The notes: generated by a model not told the origin, from the sequence alone. A DNA stretch of 64,000 bases from Prochlorococcus sp. scB245a_520K10 (GCA_000634515.1 JFNU01000202.1:62001-126000), one strand, 5' to 3'. Positions 1 to 12,511 are shown, counted from the first letter of the stretch. Numbers and translations: made by a program.

Positions 1-1828
1 AATGTTCATTACCATCCTTATCCTTAACAACTATCTCATTAGCGTCTACATAAGATACAGTCCCATTAACTTTTGTTATGGGAACCATCCCCGAATCTCT
101 AGCAACTTGAGATTCTAAACCTGTCCCGACTAAAGGACGTTCTGGCCTGAGCAATGGAACAGCTTGGCGTTGCATATTAGAACCCATGAGAGCTCTATTC
201 GCATCATCATGTTCCAAAAAAGGAATTAGTGAAGTCGCTACTGAGATTACTTGAACGGGGGAAAGCTGAACATAATCAACTTGATGTGGCGGTACTTTCT
301 CAAAATCTTGTCTGTATCTTACTGGTATTAGATTTGCAAGTATATTTCCATCCTTATCAGTTGCCACATCTCCAGGAGCTACCCTGCACTCATCTTCTAA
401 ATCAGCAGATAAATAGACAGGATTTCCTTCTTTGTTAACTTTACCGTTATCAACTTCCCAAAAAGGTGTTTCGATAAAACCATACTCATTAACTCTCGCA
501 TGGGTAGCTAAAGAATTTATTAGTCCTGCATTAGGACCTTCAGGAGTCTCAATAGGACATAATCTTCCATAATGTGAAGGATGAATATCTCTTACCGCAA
601 AGCCTGCTCTTTCTCTCGTTAAACCTCCAGGGCCTAAAGCAGAAATTCTTCTTTTATGTGTTAATTCAGCCAAAGGATTAGTTTGATCCATAAATTGACT
701 TAATTGACTTGAACCAAAAAACTCCTTTATGGCAGCAACCAAAGGCTTAGGGTTGACTAGTTGAGCGGGAGTCAGAGAATCTGTTTCCCCAACAGTCATT
801 CTTTCCTTAATAATCCTTTCTAAACGATTAAGTCCAACCCTTACTTGATTTTGTAGAAGTTCTCCTACAGATCTAACCCTTCGATTACCAAGGTGGTCAA
901 TATCATCCAAACTCGCACCACCAATATCCAATTCTAGGTTAATTAAATAATCAATAGTTGAAAGAACATCTTCATGTGTAAGAGTTCTCACTTCATCTGG
1001 TACTGTAAGCCTCAATTTTTTATTAATTTTATATCTACCAACTCGGCCTAAATCATATCTTTTTGGATCAAAAAATCTGCTGTGTAATAGTTGTTGTCCG
1101 CCAGAAACAGAGGGTGGTTCACCAGGACGTAGCTTCTTGTAAAGCTCAAGTAAAGCCTGATCTTCTGAATTTATACCCTCGTCATTGGCTGAATCAATAG
1201 AGCTTTGATAAAACTCAGGATGTCTAAGTTTATCGACCACATCATTATCAGAAAGACCCATCGCTCTCATAAGGACATGAGCATTAATTTTTCTAGTTTT
1301 ATCAACCCTTACATAAAGTAAATTATTTTTGTCAGTCTCAAATTTTAACCATGCTCCTCTATTAGGAATAACACTTGCATTATAAGTTCTTCTACCATTT
1401 TTATCCTGCTCATCTTTAAAATAGACTCCCGGACTTCGAACAATTTGATTAACAATTACTCTTTCAGCACCATTAATTATGAAAGTTCCTCTTTCAGTCA
1501 TTAATGGTAATTCCCCAATAAATACTTCTTGTTCTTTAATTTCTCCTGTCTCTTTATTTATTAATCTGCAAGTTACATACATTTGAGAAGCAAATGTAGC
1601 ATCTCTTCTTTTAGCTTCTTCAACGTCATGCCTAGGTCTTTTTAACCGGTATTCTTCACCAATAAAATGTAATTCTAATTTACCTGTGTAATCAGAAATG
1701 GGGGAAAAGTTTTGTAATTCCTCTATCAAACCCTTTTCCAAAAACCATTTAAAGCTTGCTCTTTGTACTTCAACTAAATCTGGTAGATAAGTAGCTGTTT
1801 TTGCTACCTGTAAAGCGCTACTGCTCAT
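1..1828 (-). CDS. rpoB: RNA polymerase beta subunit, N-terminal part (cut by window edge)
   Basis: Beta subunit of RNA polymerase, forming part of the catalytic cleft. Reading the minus strand from the ATG at 1826-1828 gives an open frame of about 609 codons that runs off position 1, so only the N-terminal half is seen. It begins [10 protein letters not shown] and contains the protrusion and lobe regions. The rifampicin-pocket segment lies at roughly residues 365-435, with the recognisable stretches [26 protein letters not shown] and [12 protein letters not shown]. The gene lies downstream of rpsT and tatD on the same strand; in cyanobacteria rpoC1 and rpoC2 normally follow. The incomplete 3' end is due to the window boundary, not to mutation. 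Confidence 0.97.
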   Translation of the reverse strand, partial: MSSSALQVAKTATYLPDLVEVQRASFKWFLEKGLIEELQNFSPISDYTGKLELHFIGEEYRLKRPRHDVEEAKRRDATFASQMYVTCRLINKETGEIKEQEVFIGELPLMTERGTFIINGAERVIVNQIVRSPGVYFKDEQDKNGRRTYNASVIPNRGAWLKFETDKNNLLYVRVDKTRKINAHVLMRAMGLSDNDVVDKLRHPEFYQSSIDSANDEGINSEDQALLELYKKLRPGEPPSVSGGQQLLHSRFFDPKRYDLGRVGRYKINKKLRLTVPDEVRTLTHEDVLSTIDYLINLELDIGGASLDDIDHLGNRRVRSVGELLQNQVRVGLNRLERIIKERMTVGETDSLTPAQLVNPKPLVAAIKEFFGSSQLSQFMDQTNPLAELTHKRRISALGPGGLTRERAGFAVRDIHPSHYGRLCPIETPEGPNAGLINSLATHARVNEYGFIETPFWEVDNGKVNKEGNPVYLSADLEDECRVAPGDVATDKDGNILANLIPVRYRQDFEKVPPHQVDYVQLSPVQVISVATSLIPFLEHDDANRALMGSNMQRQAVPLLRPERPLVGTGLESQVARDSGMVPITKVNGTVSYVDANEIVVKDKDGNEH

Positions 1829-2072
1829 CCAAGAAAACCTGAGATTATGTGAGATTTACTATTTACTTTAAACTTACTCAAAAATTAACTGTTTAACTTT
1901 TATTTTTATACGAAACCAAGCATAAGATCTGGATTTCAACAAAAATTCAATTCAATATAAAAGCTATTAAAATTGTGCTAATAGTTTTGAAAACCATTAA
2001 CTGAAAAAGTTAAAACAAAAAATTTAAGAAAATTTCCAGTAATTCCTTATATTAGCAGCTCCAGTGTTAATG

Positions 2073-2861
2073 TTACAAGTCAAATTTAAACAAATCTTCA
2101 GCATTCTTAGATGACTCTTTCGCAATTGTAATTAATTCCGTAGATCTTAATTGTGCCATAAAATTAGCTACATTTTCGACAAATGAAGGTTCATTTCTTT
2201 TTCCCCTATGAGGTACTGGGGCTAAAAATGGTGAGTCAGTTTCAATTAAATATTTATCACTAGGGACTAGTTTGGCGCACTCATGAATTTCTTGTGCTTT
2301 TGGGAAAGTCACTATTCCACTAAAACTGATATAAAAACCAAGATCTAAGAACTCCATCATTTCTTTTGGGGTTCCTGTCCAACAATGAAGAACACCTTTA
2401 GGACATTTACCTTTTTTAGAAAGATCATCACATATTTCGATCATTTCATTAGCAGCATCTCTGCAATGTATAATTACAGGTAATTCAAGTTCACTAGCTA
2501 ACTCCATTTGGGGAATAAGAGCATCAATTTGCTGAGTCTTATTTTTACTTTTAAAAAAATCCAAGCCTAATTCACCTATAGCAACAACTCTCCTATCTTC
2601 TTGAGCTGATCTTCTTAAAAGAGATTTAGAACTTGGGTCCCATTTATTTGCTTCTAGCGGATGTAAACCAACTGAATAATAAATTTCACTAAATTCATGG
2701 GATATTTTTTTTAACTTAGGAATTTCTTCTAATTCACAACAAGCATGAACTAATTTTTTTACACCTCTTGAACGCAATCTTAGAACAACGTCATCTAGAT
2801 CTTTCTCAAAATTTTCAAATATTAAATGACAGTGAGAGTCTATGAGTTCAATATCGCTCAT
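2073..2861 (-). CDS. tatD: TatD-family metal-dependent hydrolase / DNase
   Basis: TIM-barrel hydrolase of the TatD family, whose members have been reported as 3'-5' DNases or RNases. The 262-residue length is usual for the family. The N-terminal metal motif DSHCHL (residues 9-14), the later VGLHPLE segment, an HCRD motif near the middle and ETDSPFLAP near the end are the expected metal-ligand regions. It lies 17 bp downstream of rpsT and upstream of rpoB on the same strand, so it is probably cotranscribed with rpsT. The physiological substrate cannot be told from sequence. Confidence 0.93.
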   Translation of the reverse strand: MSDIELIDSHCHLIFENFEKDLDDVVLRLRSRGVKKLVHACCELEEIPKLKKISHEFSEIYYSVGLHPLEANKWDPSSKSLLRRSAQEDRRVVAIGELGLDFFKSKNKTQQIDALIPQMELASELELPVIIHCRDAANEMIEICDDLSKKGKCPKGVLHCWTGTPKEMMEFLDLGFYISFSGIVTFPKAQEIHECAKLVPSDKYLIETDSPFLAPVPHRGKRNEPSFVENVANFMAQLRSTELITIAKESSKNAEDLFKFDL

Positions 2862-2878
2862 AATTATGATCTGTCTTT

Positions 2879-3172
2879 TTACTTAGTGGTGAGAGTATTT
2901 TTTACAAAATTGTTGATTTTTGATTTTTTATTAGCCCCTGTATTCTTGTGAAGAACATTTTTTTTAACTGCTTTATCGATCAAACTAAAAGCTTTATTAA
3001 GGCTTGTTGTCACTAAATTTTTATTATCCTCATTAGGGTCTTTTGTATATTTTTCACAATTTTCTAGAGTTTTCTTTGTCAAAGTTCTTACTGTAGATTT
3101 GTATGATTTATTAATTAAACGATTTCTTTCGGCAATTTGTATTCTCTTTTTTGCTGATTTGTTATTGGCCAC
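2879..3172 (-). CDS. rpsT: 30S ribosomal protein bS20
   Basis: Small-subunit protein that binds the 5' domain and helix 44 of 16S rRNA. The 97-residue, very Lys/Asn-rich protein starts MANNKSAKKRIQIAERNR, the classical S20 N-terminus. It has the low-complexity helical composition typical of the family. It appears to be the first gene of an rpsT-tatD unit and is divergent from hisD across a 121-bp gap that must hold both promoters. Confidence 0.96.
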   Translation of the reverse strand: MANNKSAKKRIQIAERNRLINKSYKSTVRTLTKKTLENCEKYTKDPNEDNKNLVTTSLNKAFSLIDKAVKKNVLHKNTGANKKSKINNFVKNTLTTK

Positions 3173-3293
3173 AGATGATATATAAATATAAGACTTTTAT
3201 CATAACAAATAAATCGACTACTAATCAATCATATATAATTTAAATAGGAAATAAAATAGGTTCTTGAGCCTTTAAATTTGAAAAATTAAGTAT

Positions 3294-4580
3294 ATGAAGA
3301 TCTTAAATAATAAGCAAGACGCGATCAAAGAATTAAAAAGGATTTCAAGCCGAACCAATTTTGAAAACAATAATAAGATAAATGCAATTGTCGAAGAAAT
3401 ACTACGAGAGGTAAAAACTTATGGAGATATTGCTGTAGAAAAATATACAAAAAAATTTGATGGTTTTAATCCTAACCCTATGCAAGTTAGCGCAAGTGAT
3501 TTAAAAGATGCATGGGACGAAATTGATGGAGATTTGAAGCGATCACTTGAGTTGGCTCATAAAAGGATTAAAAAATTTCATGAAAAAGAAATTCCATCAT
3601 CCTTCACTTTAAAAGGTGAACATGGTGATACAGTCCAAAGGAGGTGGAAACCAGTAAAAAATGCGGGTATTTATATCCCTGGAGGTAGAGCAGCCTATCC
3701 CAGTACTGTATTAATGAATGCTATACCTGCAAAAGTAGCAGGAGTACAAGAAATAATAATGGTATCTCCTGGGAATAGAGAAGGGACTATCAATAAAACT
3801 GTTTTAGCTGCAGCTCATCTATCAGGAATCAATAAAGTTTTCAGAATTGGAGGAGCGCAAGCAATTGGTGCTTTAGCATTTGGTACAAATCAAATAGATA
3901 AAGTTGATGTTATTTCAGGTCCAGGAAATATCTATGTAACTACTGCTAAAAAACTCATTTATGGCTCCACAGGAATTGATTCATTAGCTGGTCCAAGTGA
4001 AATATTAATCATTGCAGATGAAACAGCTCAAAGCACTCATATAGCATCTGATTTACTAGCGCAAGCAGAACATGATCCTTTAGCTTCTTCTATACTTCTC
4101 ACTACATCAATGGAACAGGCAAAAAAAGTTTTTGAAGAACTTTATAAAAAAATAGATGATCATCCAAGAAAAGAAATTTGTATGCAATCAATAAAAAATT
4201 GGGGATTAATTGTTATTTGCGAAAATTATGATTCATGCATTGAGCTAAGCAATGACTTTGCTCCAGAGCACTTAGAAATTTTAACTTTTGATCCAAAAAA
4301 GATTCTTGAAGGTATTGATAATGCAGGAGCAATATTTTTAGGGAACTGGACGCCAGAAGCAGTTGGAGATTATCTAGCTGGACCAAATCATACTTTACCC
4401 ACATCAGGAAATTCTAGGTTTAGCGGTTCCTTAGGTGTTGAAACTTTTATGAAAAACACTTCAATAATAGAATTTACTGAAGAAAGTTTAAGAGTTAACA
4501 GTCTTGATATTATTAATCTTGCTAAAAGTGAAGGTTTACATAGTCACGCTAATTCAGTACAAATAAGATTTCAAGATTAG
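3294..4580 (+). CDS. hisD: Histidinol dehydrogenase
   Basis: Catalyses the last two steps of histidine biosynthesis, L-histidinol to L-histidine, with NAD and zinc. The 428-residue length is usual. Visible family signatures are [11 protein letters not shown] (around residue 120), the NAD-binding-like [22 protein letters not shown], and the zinc/catalytic region LLAQAEHDP followed later by NDFAPEHLE. The C-terminal [14 protein letters not shown] is also characteristic. The stop codon overlaps that of convergent rpiA by 4 bp. No other his genes are adjacent, so his genes are dispersed in this genome. Confidence 0.97.
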   Translation: MKILNNKQDAIKELKRISSRTNFENNNKINAIVEEILREVKTYGDIAVEKYTKKFDGFNPNPMQVSASDLKDAWDEIDGDLKRSLELAHKRIKKFHEKEIPSSFTLKGEHGDTVQRRWKPVKNAGIYIPGGRAAYPSTVLMNAIPAKVAGVQEIIMVSPGNREGTINKTVLAAAHLSGINKVFRIGGAQAIGALAFGTNQIDKVDVISGPGNIYVTTAKKLIYGSTGIDSLAGPSEILIIADETAQSTHIASDLLAQAEHDPLASSILLTTSMEQAKKVFEELYKKIDDHPRKEICMQSIKNWGLIVICENYDSCIELSNDFAPEHLEILTFDPKKILEGIDNAGAIFLGNWTPEAVGDYLAGPNHTLPTSGNSRFSGSLGVETFMKNTSIIEFTEESLRVNSLDIINLAKSEGLHSHANSVQIRFQD

Positions 4581-5290
4581 CCAACCTTTGAGGGAGAGTA
4601 AACAACTGGAATATTTTTTTCGATTTTACCAACCAATACTTTGTCTGTAAGATCAACAAATAACCCGTTTTCTAATACTCCCGGAATATTGTTGATGCTC
4701 ATTTCAATGTCTTTTGGATTTCTGATTCCATCATTGAACATTACGTCTAAAATTAAATTACCTTGGTCAGTAACCACTGGGCCAGCTTTTTTTGTAGCCA
4801 TTCTTAAATTAGAACTGCCATTCATTTCTGAGATTATATCCTGAACTTGCTTCCAAGCATTTGGGAGGACTTCTACAGGTAAAGGAAAAGATAGATTTAA
4901 GTTTTGGACGAGTTTCGTTTCGTCAACAACAATCAACAATTGGTTAGCTTTAGATGCTACTAACTTTTCTCTAACATGGCATGCTCCTCCTCCCTTTATT
5001 AATTGAAATCCGGGATCAACTTCATCTGCTCCATCAATAGCTAAATCAATTTGAGAAACAGATGCTAAATCGATAAGCGGTATATCGAGTTCAAGCGCTA
5101 AAACTTCTGATTGAAAGGAAGTTGCAACACCCCTTATGTTTTGCAATTTTCCAGAACGAATTTCTTGAGCGAGGCTTCTTATCATAAGAGCTGCTGTAGA
5201 TCCTGATCCTAATCCGAGAATCATGTCACTCTTTACTTCCTTAATTGCTGCATCAGCAACTATTTGCTTCATTTGAGTTTGTGAATCCAA
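4577..5290 (-). CDS. rpiA: Ribose-5-phosphate isomerase A
   Basis: Interconverts ribose 5-phosphate and ribulose 5-phosphate in the Calvin and pentose phosphate cycles. The 237-residue protein has the phosphate-binding GLGSGSTA (around residues 26-33), the catalytic DGADEVD (around 86-92) and [11 protein letters not shown] (around 99-109, containing the catalytic lysine region). It is convergent with hisD (4-bp overlap of stops). Together with the htrA gene 46 bp upstream it may form a short minus-strand unit. Confidence 0.97.
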   Translation of the reverse strand: MDSQTQMKQIVADAAIKEVKSDMILGLGSGSTAALMIRSLAQEIRSGKLQNIRGVATSFQSEVLALELDIPLIDLASVSQIDLAIDGADEVDPGFQLIKGGGACHVREKLVASKANQLLIVVDETKLVQNLNLSFPLPVEVLPNAWKQVQDIISEMNGSSNLRMATKKAGPVVTDQGNLILDVMFNDGIRNPKDIEMSINNIPGVLENGLFVDLTDKVLVGKIEKNIPVVYSPSKVG

Positions 5291-5336
5291 AATCTTTTTT
5301 TTTGAGGTTATAAGTTATTAAATTTCAATGGGTGGT

Positions 5337-6467
<1,131 letters not shown>

Positions 6468-6626
6468 TTATTTAAAAATTTTTGGATTTATTAAATAAAT
6501 CTAATTGAAGAATTATGTTATTGTTGTTTTTTTGTTTACATCCATAAAATACGAATTTTTAAATTTTTTATAGAAAAAAAATTATATGTGCGAAAATTAT
6601 TTTAAATAAATTTGTATATATAAATT

Positions 6627-7094
6627 TTGAATAAAGACAATAAAAGTAAACTAGAATATATCTTGAAAAAAGTTGCCGATGAATGGAACTTCGAAATCTG
6701 TAGCTTAAAAATACAAACTAATCAAAATCCAATAATTATTGAAGTCATTATAAAAAAAACTACTGGTGATGATATTTCACTTGATGACTGTGCACTGTTT
6801 AGTACCCCAGCATCTGCAAAAATAGAAAATTCAAATCTTTTAAATTGTTCTTATGTGTTAGAAATTAGTAGTCAAGGGGTCAGTGATGAATTAACCTCAG
6901 AAAGAGACTTCAAAACCTTTAAGGGTTTTCCAGTTAATGTTCAGTTAAACCAAAAGAATTCAAAAATAAAATTTCTGAATGGTTTACTTTATGAAAAGTC
7001 TAAAGATTATTTAGCCATTAACATAAAAGGTAAGATTAAAAAAATCCCTTTTGACGAAGTACTAAAGATCAGTCTTTGTACATTAAAAGACTAA
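6627..7094 (+). CDS. rimP: Ribosome maturation factor RimP
   Basis: Assists 30S subunit maturation. The 155-residue protein begins at a TTG codon (6627-6629). Family features are the N-terminal alpha/beta domain with [19 protein letters not shown] and [14 protein letters not shown], matching the usual YxLEVSSPGxxRpL signature; here SPG/R is replaced by SQG/D. It is the first gene of the rimP-nusA-ylxR-infB order, which strongly supports the call. The TTG start gives the expected N-terminal length. Confidence 0.9.
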   Translation: MNKDNKSKLEYILKKVADEWNFEICSLKIQTNQNPIIIEVIIKKTTGDDISLDDCALFSTPASAKIENSNLLNCSYVLEISSQGVSDELTSERDFKTFKGFPVNVQLNQKNSKIKFLNGLLYEKSKDYLAINIKGKIKKIPFDEVLKISLCTLKD

Positions 7095-7129
7095 TTATTT
7101 TCAACCATTATTCAATTTCCCCATCATAG

Positions 7130-8533
7130 ATGGCATTAGTTATTCTCCCAGGTTTAAACAATCTCATTGAAGATATTAGTGAGGAAAAAAAGTTACCTCC
7201 TAATATCGTGGAAGTAGCCTTACGCGAAGCATTATTAAAAGGATACGAAAAATATAGAAAAACTTTTTACATTGGAATAAATGAAGATCCATTTGATGAA
7301 GAATATTTTAGTAATTTTGATGTTGGACTTGATCTTGATGAAGAGGGTTACAGGATATTATCCAGTAAGATAATTGTTGAAGAAGTTGAGAGCGAAGATC
7401 ATCAAATATCTCTAGTAGAAGTTAAACAAGTTGCTGAAGATGCTCAAATAGGGGACACAGTTGTTTTAGACGTTACTCCAGAAAAAGAGGATTTTGGGCG
7501 AATGGCTGCTTCAACAACAAAGCAAGTTCTAGCCCAAAAATTAAGAGACCAACAAAGAAAAATGATTCAGGAAGAATTTGCGGATTTGGAAGATCCTGTT
7601 TTAACTGCAAGAGTCATAAGATTTGAAAGGCAATCAGTCATTATGGGAGTTAGTTCGGGTATTGGTAGACCTGAAGTAGAGGCGGAACTCCCCAAGAGAG
7701 ATCAATTACCAAATGATAATTACAGAGCAAATGCAACTTTCAAAGTATTTTTGAAAGAAGTTAGCGAAATAGCCAGAAAAGGGCCACAACTTTTTGTTAG
7801 TAGAGCAAATGCTGGTTTAGTAGTTTATCTATTTGAAAATGAAGTACCGGAAATTCAAGAGGGTACAGTAAAAATTGTTGCTGTTTCAAGAGAAGCAAAC
7901 CCTCCTTCTAGAGCAGTTGGTCCAAGAACCAAAGTAGCTGTCGATAGTGTCGAACAAGAAGTTGACCCTGTAGGTGCCTGTATTGGAGCTAGAGGAGCAA
8001 GGATTCAACAGGTGGTTAATGAATTAAGAGGAGAAAAAATTGACGTTATTAAATGGTCTTCAGATCCAATACAGTATATTTTAAACTCTTTAAGTCCTGC
8101 GAAAGTCGATCTAGTAAGACTAGTGGACCCTGCAGGGCAACATGCTCATGTATTAGTGCCTCCTGATCAATTGAGTCTTGCAATTGGGAGAGAAGGTCAA
8201 AATGTAAGACTTGCCGCAAGATTAACTGGTTGGAAGATTGATGTTAAAAACTCACATGAATATGATCAGGAAGCAGAAGATGCTGCAGTCTCTGAATTAA
8301 TCATTCAAAGAGAGGATGAAGAGAATCTTCAGAGAGAAGCTGAGCAAAGATTAGAAGCAGAACAAGCTGAGCGCGCTGCAGAAGATGCAAGATTAAGAGA
8401 GCTTTATCCGCTTCCTGAAGATGATCAAGAATATGGAGAAGAACAATACGAAGAAGTTGCCTTTTCAGATAATGATCAATTAGAGACTCATCAAAATAGT
8501 GAACTATCATCCAAAGAGGAGAAAAAACGGTGA
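7130..8533 (+). CDS. nusA: Transcription termination/antitermination factor NusA
   Basis: RNA-polymerase-associated factor modulating pausing, termination and antitermination. The 467-residue protein has the N-terminal polymerase-binding domain (residues about 1-130), an S1 domain (about 135-200, with GRPEVEAELP), and two KH domains (GACIGARGARIQQVVNELRG and LAIGREGQNVRLAARLTGW). The C-terminus is an acidic, Gln/Glu-rich tail without the repeated acidic domains of proteobacterial NusA. Its stop codon overlaps the GTG start of the next gene by 4 bp, implying translational coupling. Confidence 0.97.
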   Translation: MALVILPGLNNLIEDISEEKKLPPNIVEVALREALLKGYEKYRKTFYIGINEDPFDEEYFSNFDVGLDLDEEGYRILSSKIIVEEVESEDHQISLVEVKQVAEDAQIGDTVVLDVTPEKEDFGRMAASTTKQVLAQKLRDQQRKMIQEEFADLEDPVLTARVIRFERQSVIMGVSSGIGRPEVEAELPKRDQLPNDNYRANATFKVFLKEVSEIARKGPQLFVSRANAGLVVYLFENEVPEIQEGTVKIVAVSREANPPSRAVGPRTKVAVDSVEQEVDPVGACIGARGARIQQVVNELRGEKIDVIKWSSDPIQYILNSLSPAKVDLVRLVDPAGQHAHVLVPPDQLSLAIGREGQNVRLAARLTGWKIDVKNSHEYDQEAEDAAVSELIIQREDEENLQREAEQRLEAEQAERAAEDARLRELYPLPEDDQEYGEEQYEEVAFSDNDQLETHQNSELSSKEEKKR

Positions 8534-8811
8534 CACAACAAGCCCCTGTTATGCGTATATGCATTTCATGTAAAAAAACATATGACAGGAAAGATCTTTT
8601 AAAGATTACCAAAGATCATAAGCAAGGCATTATGTTTCAAAAGGGAATAGGGAGATCAGCTTACATATGCAAGTCTACAAAATGTTACTCAGATTCCAAG
8701 ATCAAAAAAAAGCTTCAAAAAGCTTTAAAAACATTTTTAGAACCTGAATTTATTGAAATTTTTGAAAAAGAAATTACAAGCTACAATGACCATCCCAATA
8801 AAGGAATATAA
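8530..8811 (+). CDS. ylxR: YlxR-family (DUF448) RNA-binding protein
   Basis: Small basic protein of the YlxR family, usually found between nusA and infB; structures suggest RNA binding. The 93-residue product starts with GTG at 8530 in the overlap GTGA with nusA. It has the family signatures RICISC near the N-terminus and GRSAYIC around residue 45, followed by a Lys-rich helix. An internal ATG at 8557 (MRICISC) is an alternative start. The L7Ae-like gene that sits next to ylxR in many Firmicutes is absent. Confidence 0.9.
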   Translation: MTQQAPVMRICISCKKTYDRKDLLKITKDHKQGIMFQKGIGRSAYICKSTKCYSDSKIKKKLQKALKTFLEPEFIEIFEKEITSYNDHPNKGI

Positions 8812-8853
8812 TTAAAATAAATCCTCTTATAAAAAGAGTACAAATCAGATTAA

Positions 8854-11800
8854 ATGACTATCAGCGATAAAATCAGAATTTACGAACTTTCTAGAGACTT
8901 AAATCTAGAAAATAAAGATATATTGGATGCAGCTCAAAAACTTTCAATTTCAGTAAAAAGCCATAGCAGCTCTATAAGTACAGAAGACGCCAAAAAAATA
9001 AAAAATCTTATTAATAAAAAAAATACAGATAAAAAGATACTTTCAATTAATAAGCCTTCAATCAAAAAAGATAATCACAAACAAAACAAAGAAGATAAAT
9101 CTCCTTTTGTCTCCACTAAAAAAGGTGATCAAATTAAAGATAATTCAAACAAAAAGCCATTATTGATAAAACCTCTTAATAAGCCAGAAAGTCTTAAAAA
9201 AATTTCAAATCAATCTATAACTGCCAATAAACCCAATATTATTAATAGTTCACAATCTCAATCAAACCTTAAGAATCAAAATATTAAGAGTAATCCTTTA
9301 CAGAATTTAAACCAAGATAAAAAAACTTTACTAAACAGCACAACCCCACCCATCAAAAGTCCGGCAAAACCTCCTATTCAACTAATTGCAAAGCCTAAAA
9401 ATATAAATAATAATATTAAATCTAATGAATCTTCCAGAAACATCTACAATCCTGGGGACAAAAGAAAACTATCAAACAAACCTAATCAAAATACTAACAA
9501 ACCTAAATTAAAAAATAATAATAGATCAAATACCCCTGAGCTCGTAGGCGCTCCGATAAGAAGAGACTCTCTTAAGCAAAATAATAATCAAAATAATAAG
9601 CAAAACATTTCTTTTAAGCAAACTCCCGCCAACAGACCTGGCGCGCCTAACAGACCTGGCGCGCCTAACAGACCCGGCATGCCAAATAGGCCTGGGTTAA
9701 GAAACAAACCATCAGATCAAGGTAGATCTGGCTCCTTTAATAGACAAGTTAATTCCAATAGACCAGTTAATTCCAATAGACCAGGTGCTCCCAGCAGGCC
9801 TGGATTTAGAAACCAACCGTCAGATCAAGGTAGATCTGGTTCCTTTAATAGGCAAGTTAATCCCAATAGACCAGGTGCTCCCAGCAGACCTGGCATGCCA
9901 AATAGGTCTGGTTCTAAGTTCAATGGCCAGAAGTCCTCGGGAATTAGGAAACCAGTATCACCTAATGAACTTTTGCAACTACAAAAAACTAATAAATCGG
10001 AGAAGGATAAAAAAGGTATAAATATTAACGAAAAACAAAATATAGTGTCACCTAAAGAGAAGGTTAAAGCTCCTAATAGTCGACTAAACACTGCCCCGAG
10101 TTCCAAAAAACCGCCTCATAGAACATTTTCGAATAGTTCAAAAAAGCCTGGAAAGACTGACTGGGATGATAGTGCAAAACTAGAAGCACTAAGAAATAAA
10201 AATCCCCAGAAACAAAGACAAAAAGTTCATATTATTGGAGAAAATGATGATTCATTAACATCTGAGACTAGTGGGTATTCAGGTGAAAAAATTTCAATAT
10301 TATCAGCTAGTTTGGCACGCCCAAAGAAAGAAAAGTCTGATGAGCCTAAATCTCAAAAATCTATAAAACAATTTAAGAAGAAGAAAAAAGAGACTACAAG
10401 GCAAAGACAGAAAAGAAGAGCTATGGAATTAAAGGCTGCTAAAGAGGCTAAACAAGTTAGGCCTGAAATGATAATAGTCCCCGAAGATAATTTAACAGTC
10501 CAAGAATTAGCTGATAAATTAAGTCTTGAAAGTTCTGAAATAATCAAATCTCTTTTCTTTAAAGGAATAACAGCAACAGTTACTCAATCACTTGACTTAA
10601 CAACTATCGAAACAGTAGCTGAAGAATTTGGAGTTCCTGTTTTGCAAGATGATATTCAAGAAGCTGCTGAAAAAACAGTAGATATGATTGAGTCGGATGA
10701 TCTTGATAGCCTAATAAAAAGACCACCCGTTATCACAGTAATGGGTCATGTAGATCATGGTAAAACTAGTCTTTTAGATTCCATTAGAGAATCAAGAGTA
10801 GCTTCAGGAGAAGCGGGAGGAATTACTCAACATATAGGAGCTTATCAAGTTGAATTTGAACATGAATCTAAAAAGAAAAAATTAACTTTTCTTGATACCC
10901 CCGGGCATGAAGCCTTTACAGCAATGAGAGCAAGAGGCACAAAAGTCACTGACGTAGCTGTTCTTGTGGTAGCGGCAGATGATGGTTGCAGACCTCAAAC
11001 GCTTGAGGCCATTAGTCATGCAAGAGCAGCAAAAGTCCCAATAGTTGTTGCAATAAATAAAATTGATAAGGAAGGAGCATCTCCAGAGAGAGTAAAGCAA
11101 GAACTATCAGAAAAAGACTTAATTGCTGAAGATTGGGGAGGAGATACTGTTATGGTTCCAGTGAGCGCAATTAAAAAACAAAATATCGAAAAATTGCTAG
11201 AAATGATTTTGTTAGTGTCAGAAGTTGAAGATCTACAAGCTAACCCCCACAGATTGGCTAAAGGTACTGTCATTGAAGCCCACTTAGATAAAGCCAAAGG
11301 TCCTGTAGCTACTCTGTTAGTACAAAATGGCACATTAAAATCTGGAGATGTTTTAGCTGCAGGTTCAGTCCTTGGAAAAATTAGAGCAATGGTTGATGAA
11401 CATGGTAATAGAATCAAAGAAGCAGGACCTTCCTTCCCAGTGGAAGCATTAGGATTCAGTGAAGTACCTACAGCAGGCGATGAATTTGAAGTCTACTTTG
11501 ATGAAAAAACTGCTCGAGCTATTGTTGGAGATAGAGCAACAGATGCTAGAGCCACAAAATTAGCTCAGCAAATGGCCTCCAGAAGAGTAAGCTTATCCTC
11601 CTTATCAAATCAAGCAAATGATGGCGAATTAAAAGAGTTAAACTTAATTCTTAAAGCTGATGTTCAAGGTAGCGTTGAAGCGATATTGGGATCACTAGAA
11701 CAATTACCGAAAAATGAAGTTCAAGTAAGAGTTTTACTCTCTGCTCCTGGAGAAATAACTGAGACAGATATAGACCTCGCAGCTGCTTCAGGATCTGTAA

Positions 11801-12246
11801 TAATTGGGTTTAATACTTCATTAGCATCTGGAGCAAAGAGAGCAGCTGATGCAAATGACGTTGATATAAGAGAATATGAAGTAATCTATAAACTTCTTGA
11901 AGATATTCAGTTGGCTATGGAAGGTCTTCTTGAACCCGATCTTGTCGAAGAATCATTAGGTAAAGCTGAAGTTCGAGCAACCTTCGCAGTTGGTAAAGGT
12001 GCAATTGCAGGCTGTTATATACAAACTGGCAAATTACAACGAAATTGTTCTCTTAGAGTTATAAGATCAGATAAAGTAATTTTTGAAGGTAATCTAGACT
12101 CTCTTAAAAGGTCTAAAGATGATGTGAAAGAAGTAAATACAGGGTTTGAATGTGGGGTTGGCTGCGATAAATTCTCGTCTTGGAATGAAGGAGACATAAT
12201 CGAAGCATTTAAATTTGTCACTCAAAAGAGGACTTTAACTAAATAA
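8854..12246 (+). CDS. infB: Translation initiation factor IF-2
   Basis: GTPase that delivers initiator fMet-tRNA to the ribosome. The 1130-residue protein has a long, low-complexity N-terminal half (about residues 50-540) rich in Asn, Lys, Pro and Arg, with tandem NRPGAP-type repeats. After that come the IF2_N-like segment ([20 protein letters not shown]) and the GTPase core: P-loop [10 protein letters not shown], switch region [18 protein letters not shown] and NKID. The C-terminal beta-barrel and IF2 domains end with [22 protein letters not shown]. It is the last gene of the rimP-nusA-ylxR-infB operon. Confidence 0.97.
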   Translation: MTISDKIRIYELSRDLNLENKDILDAAQKLSISVKSHSSSISTEDAKKIKNLINKKNTDKKILSINKPSIKKDNHKQNKEDKSPFVSTKKGDQIKDNSNKKPLLIKPLNKPESLKKISNQSITANKPNIINSSQSQSNLKNQNIKSNPLQNLNQDKKTLLNSTTPPIKSPAKPPIQLIAKPKNINNNIKSNESSRNIYNPGDKRKLSNKPNQNTNKPKLKNNNRSNTPELVGAPIRRDSLKQNNNQNNKQNISFKQTPANRPGAPNRPGAPNRPGMPNRPGLRNKPSDQGRSGSFNRQVNSNRPVNSNRPGAPSRPGFRNQPSDQGRSGSFNRQVNPNRPGAPSRPGMPNRSGSKFNGQKSSGIRKPVSPNELLQLQKTNKSEKDKKGININEKQNIVSPKEKVKAPNSRLNTAPSSKKPPHRTFSNSSKKPGKTDWDDSAKLEALRNKNPQKQRQKVHIIGENDDSLTSETSGYSGEKISILSASLARPKKEKSDEPKSQKSIKQFKKKKKETTRQRQKRRAMELKAAKEAKQVRPEMIIVPEDNLTVQELADKLSLESSEIIKSLFFKGITATVTQSLDLTTIETVAEEFGVPVLQDDIQEAAEKTVDMIESDDLDSLIKRPPVITVMGHVDHGKTSLLDSIRESRVASGEAGGITQHIGAYQVEFEHESKKKKLTFLDTPGHEAFTAMRARGTKVTDVAVLVVAADDGCRPQTLEAISHARAAKVPIVVAINKIDKEGASPERVKQELSEKDLIAEDWGGDTVMVPVSAIKKQNIEKLLEMILLVSEVEDLQANPHRLAKGTVIEAHLDKAKGPVATLLVQNGTLKSGDVLAAGSVLGKIRAMVDEHGNRIKEAGPSFPVEALGFSEVPTAGDEFEVYFDEKTARAIVGDRATDARATKLAQQMASRRVSLSSLSNQANDGELKELNLILKADVQGSVEAILGSLEQLPKNEVQVRVLLSAPGEITETDIDLAAASGSVIIGFNTSLASGAKRAADANDVDIREYEVIYKLLEDIQLAMEGLLEPDLVEESLGKAEVRATFAVGKGAIAGCYIQTGKLQRNCSLRVIRSDKVIFEGNLDSLKRSKDDVKEVNTGFECGVGCDKFSSWNEGDIIEAFKFVTQKRTLTK
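9631..9912 (+). repeat. In-frame tandem and long direct repeats inside infB
   Basis: Two perfect copies of an 18-bp unit encoding NRPGAP lie at 9631-9648 and 9649-9666, followed by a degenerate third copy to 9684. Each perfect copy contains GGCGCGCC (9640-9647 and 9658-9665), which is strikingly GC-rich for this AT-rich genome. Then come two long direct repeats encoding RN(K/Q)[15 protein letters not shown], spaced 108 bp apart. The first copy carries an additional six-residue duplication (VNSNRP). All periods are multiples of three, so the frame is kept. Confidence 0.93.
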
Positions 12247-12259
12247 TTAAATAATTAAC

Positions 12260-12511
12260 TTATAGATCTTTATTCCGGTCAAGGAATAATAAAGTAGGAA
12301 ATAATATACAAGCACCAATTTGTATAAGGAGATTATTTAGCTGTAATTCACTTCCACTCGCAATTTTTGAAAGCATTATTAAAAGTCCTAAAAAAGCCGA
12401 ACCACTAAAAGCTATCCATAATATTTTCCTTAATCCCTTAAAAGGAGCTTGTGATTCCTTTAATAGTTTCTTTTTTAATTCAGGATCTATTTTTGACATG
12501 AATTCTTTCAT
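12260..12511 (-). CDS. DUF3493 (LPA1/REP27-like) small membrane protein
   Basis: An 83-residue protein with a short charged N-terminus, the motif SQAPFKGLRKILW (about residues 20-32), and two predicted transmembrane segments (about 32-50 and 57-76). The pattern 'P-[FY]-[KR]-G-L-R-K', followed by two hydrophobic segments around a short G-rich loop, is that of the DUF3493 family. This family includes the plant/algal LPA1/REP27 proteins involved in photosystem II assembly and repair. The PSII role is inferred from the family only. Convergent with infB, 13 bp away. An internal ATG at residue 5 is an equally plausible start. Confidence 0.7.
   Translation of the reverse strand: MKEFMSKIDPELKKKLLKESQAPFKGLRKILWIAFSGSAFLGLLIMLSKIASGSELQLNNLLIQIGACILFPTLLFLDRNKDL

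Noticed and set aside
1964..1984. CTATTA/TAATAG inverted repeat upstream of rpoB as a terminator or attenuator
   Set aside because: Only 6 AT-rich base pairs, with no strong U-run; not distinguishable from background.
8301..8612. 103-codon minus-strand frame across the nusA/ylxR junction
   Set aside because: It overlaps two well-supported genes and only reflects the Glu/Gln-rich tail of NusA read in reverse.
11016..11417. 133-codon open frame on the minus strand inside infB
   Set aside because: It lies wholly within the conserved GTPase-domain coding region of infB, has no recognisable motifs, and has the composition of a reverse-strand shadow.
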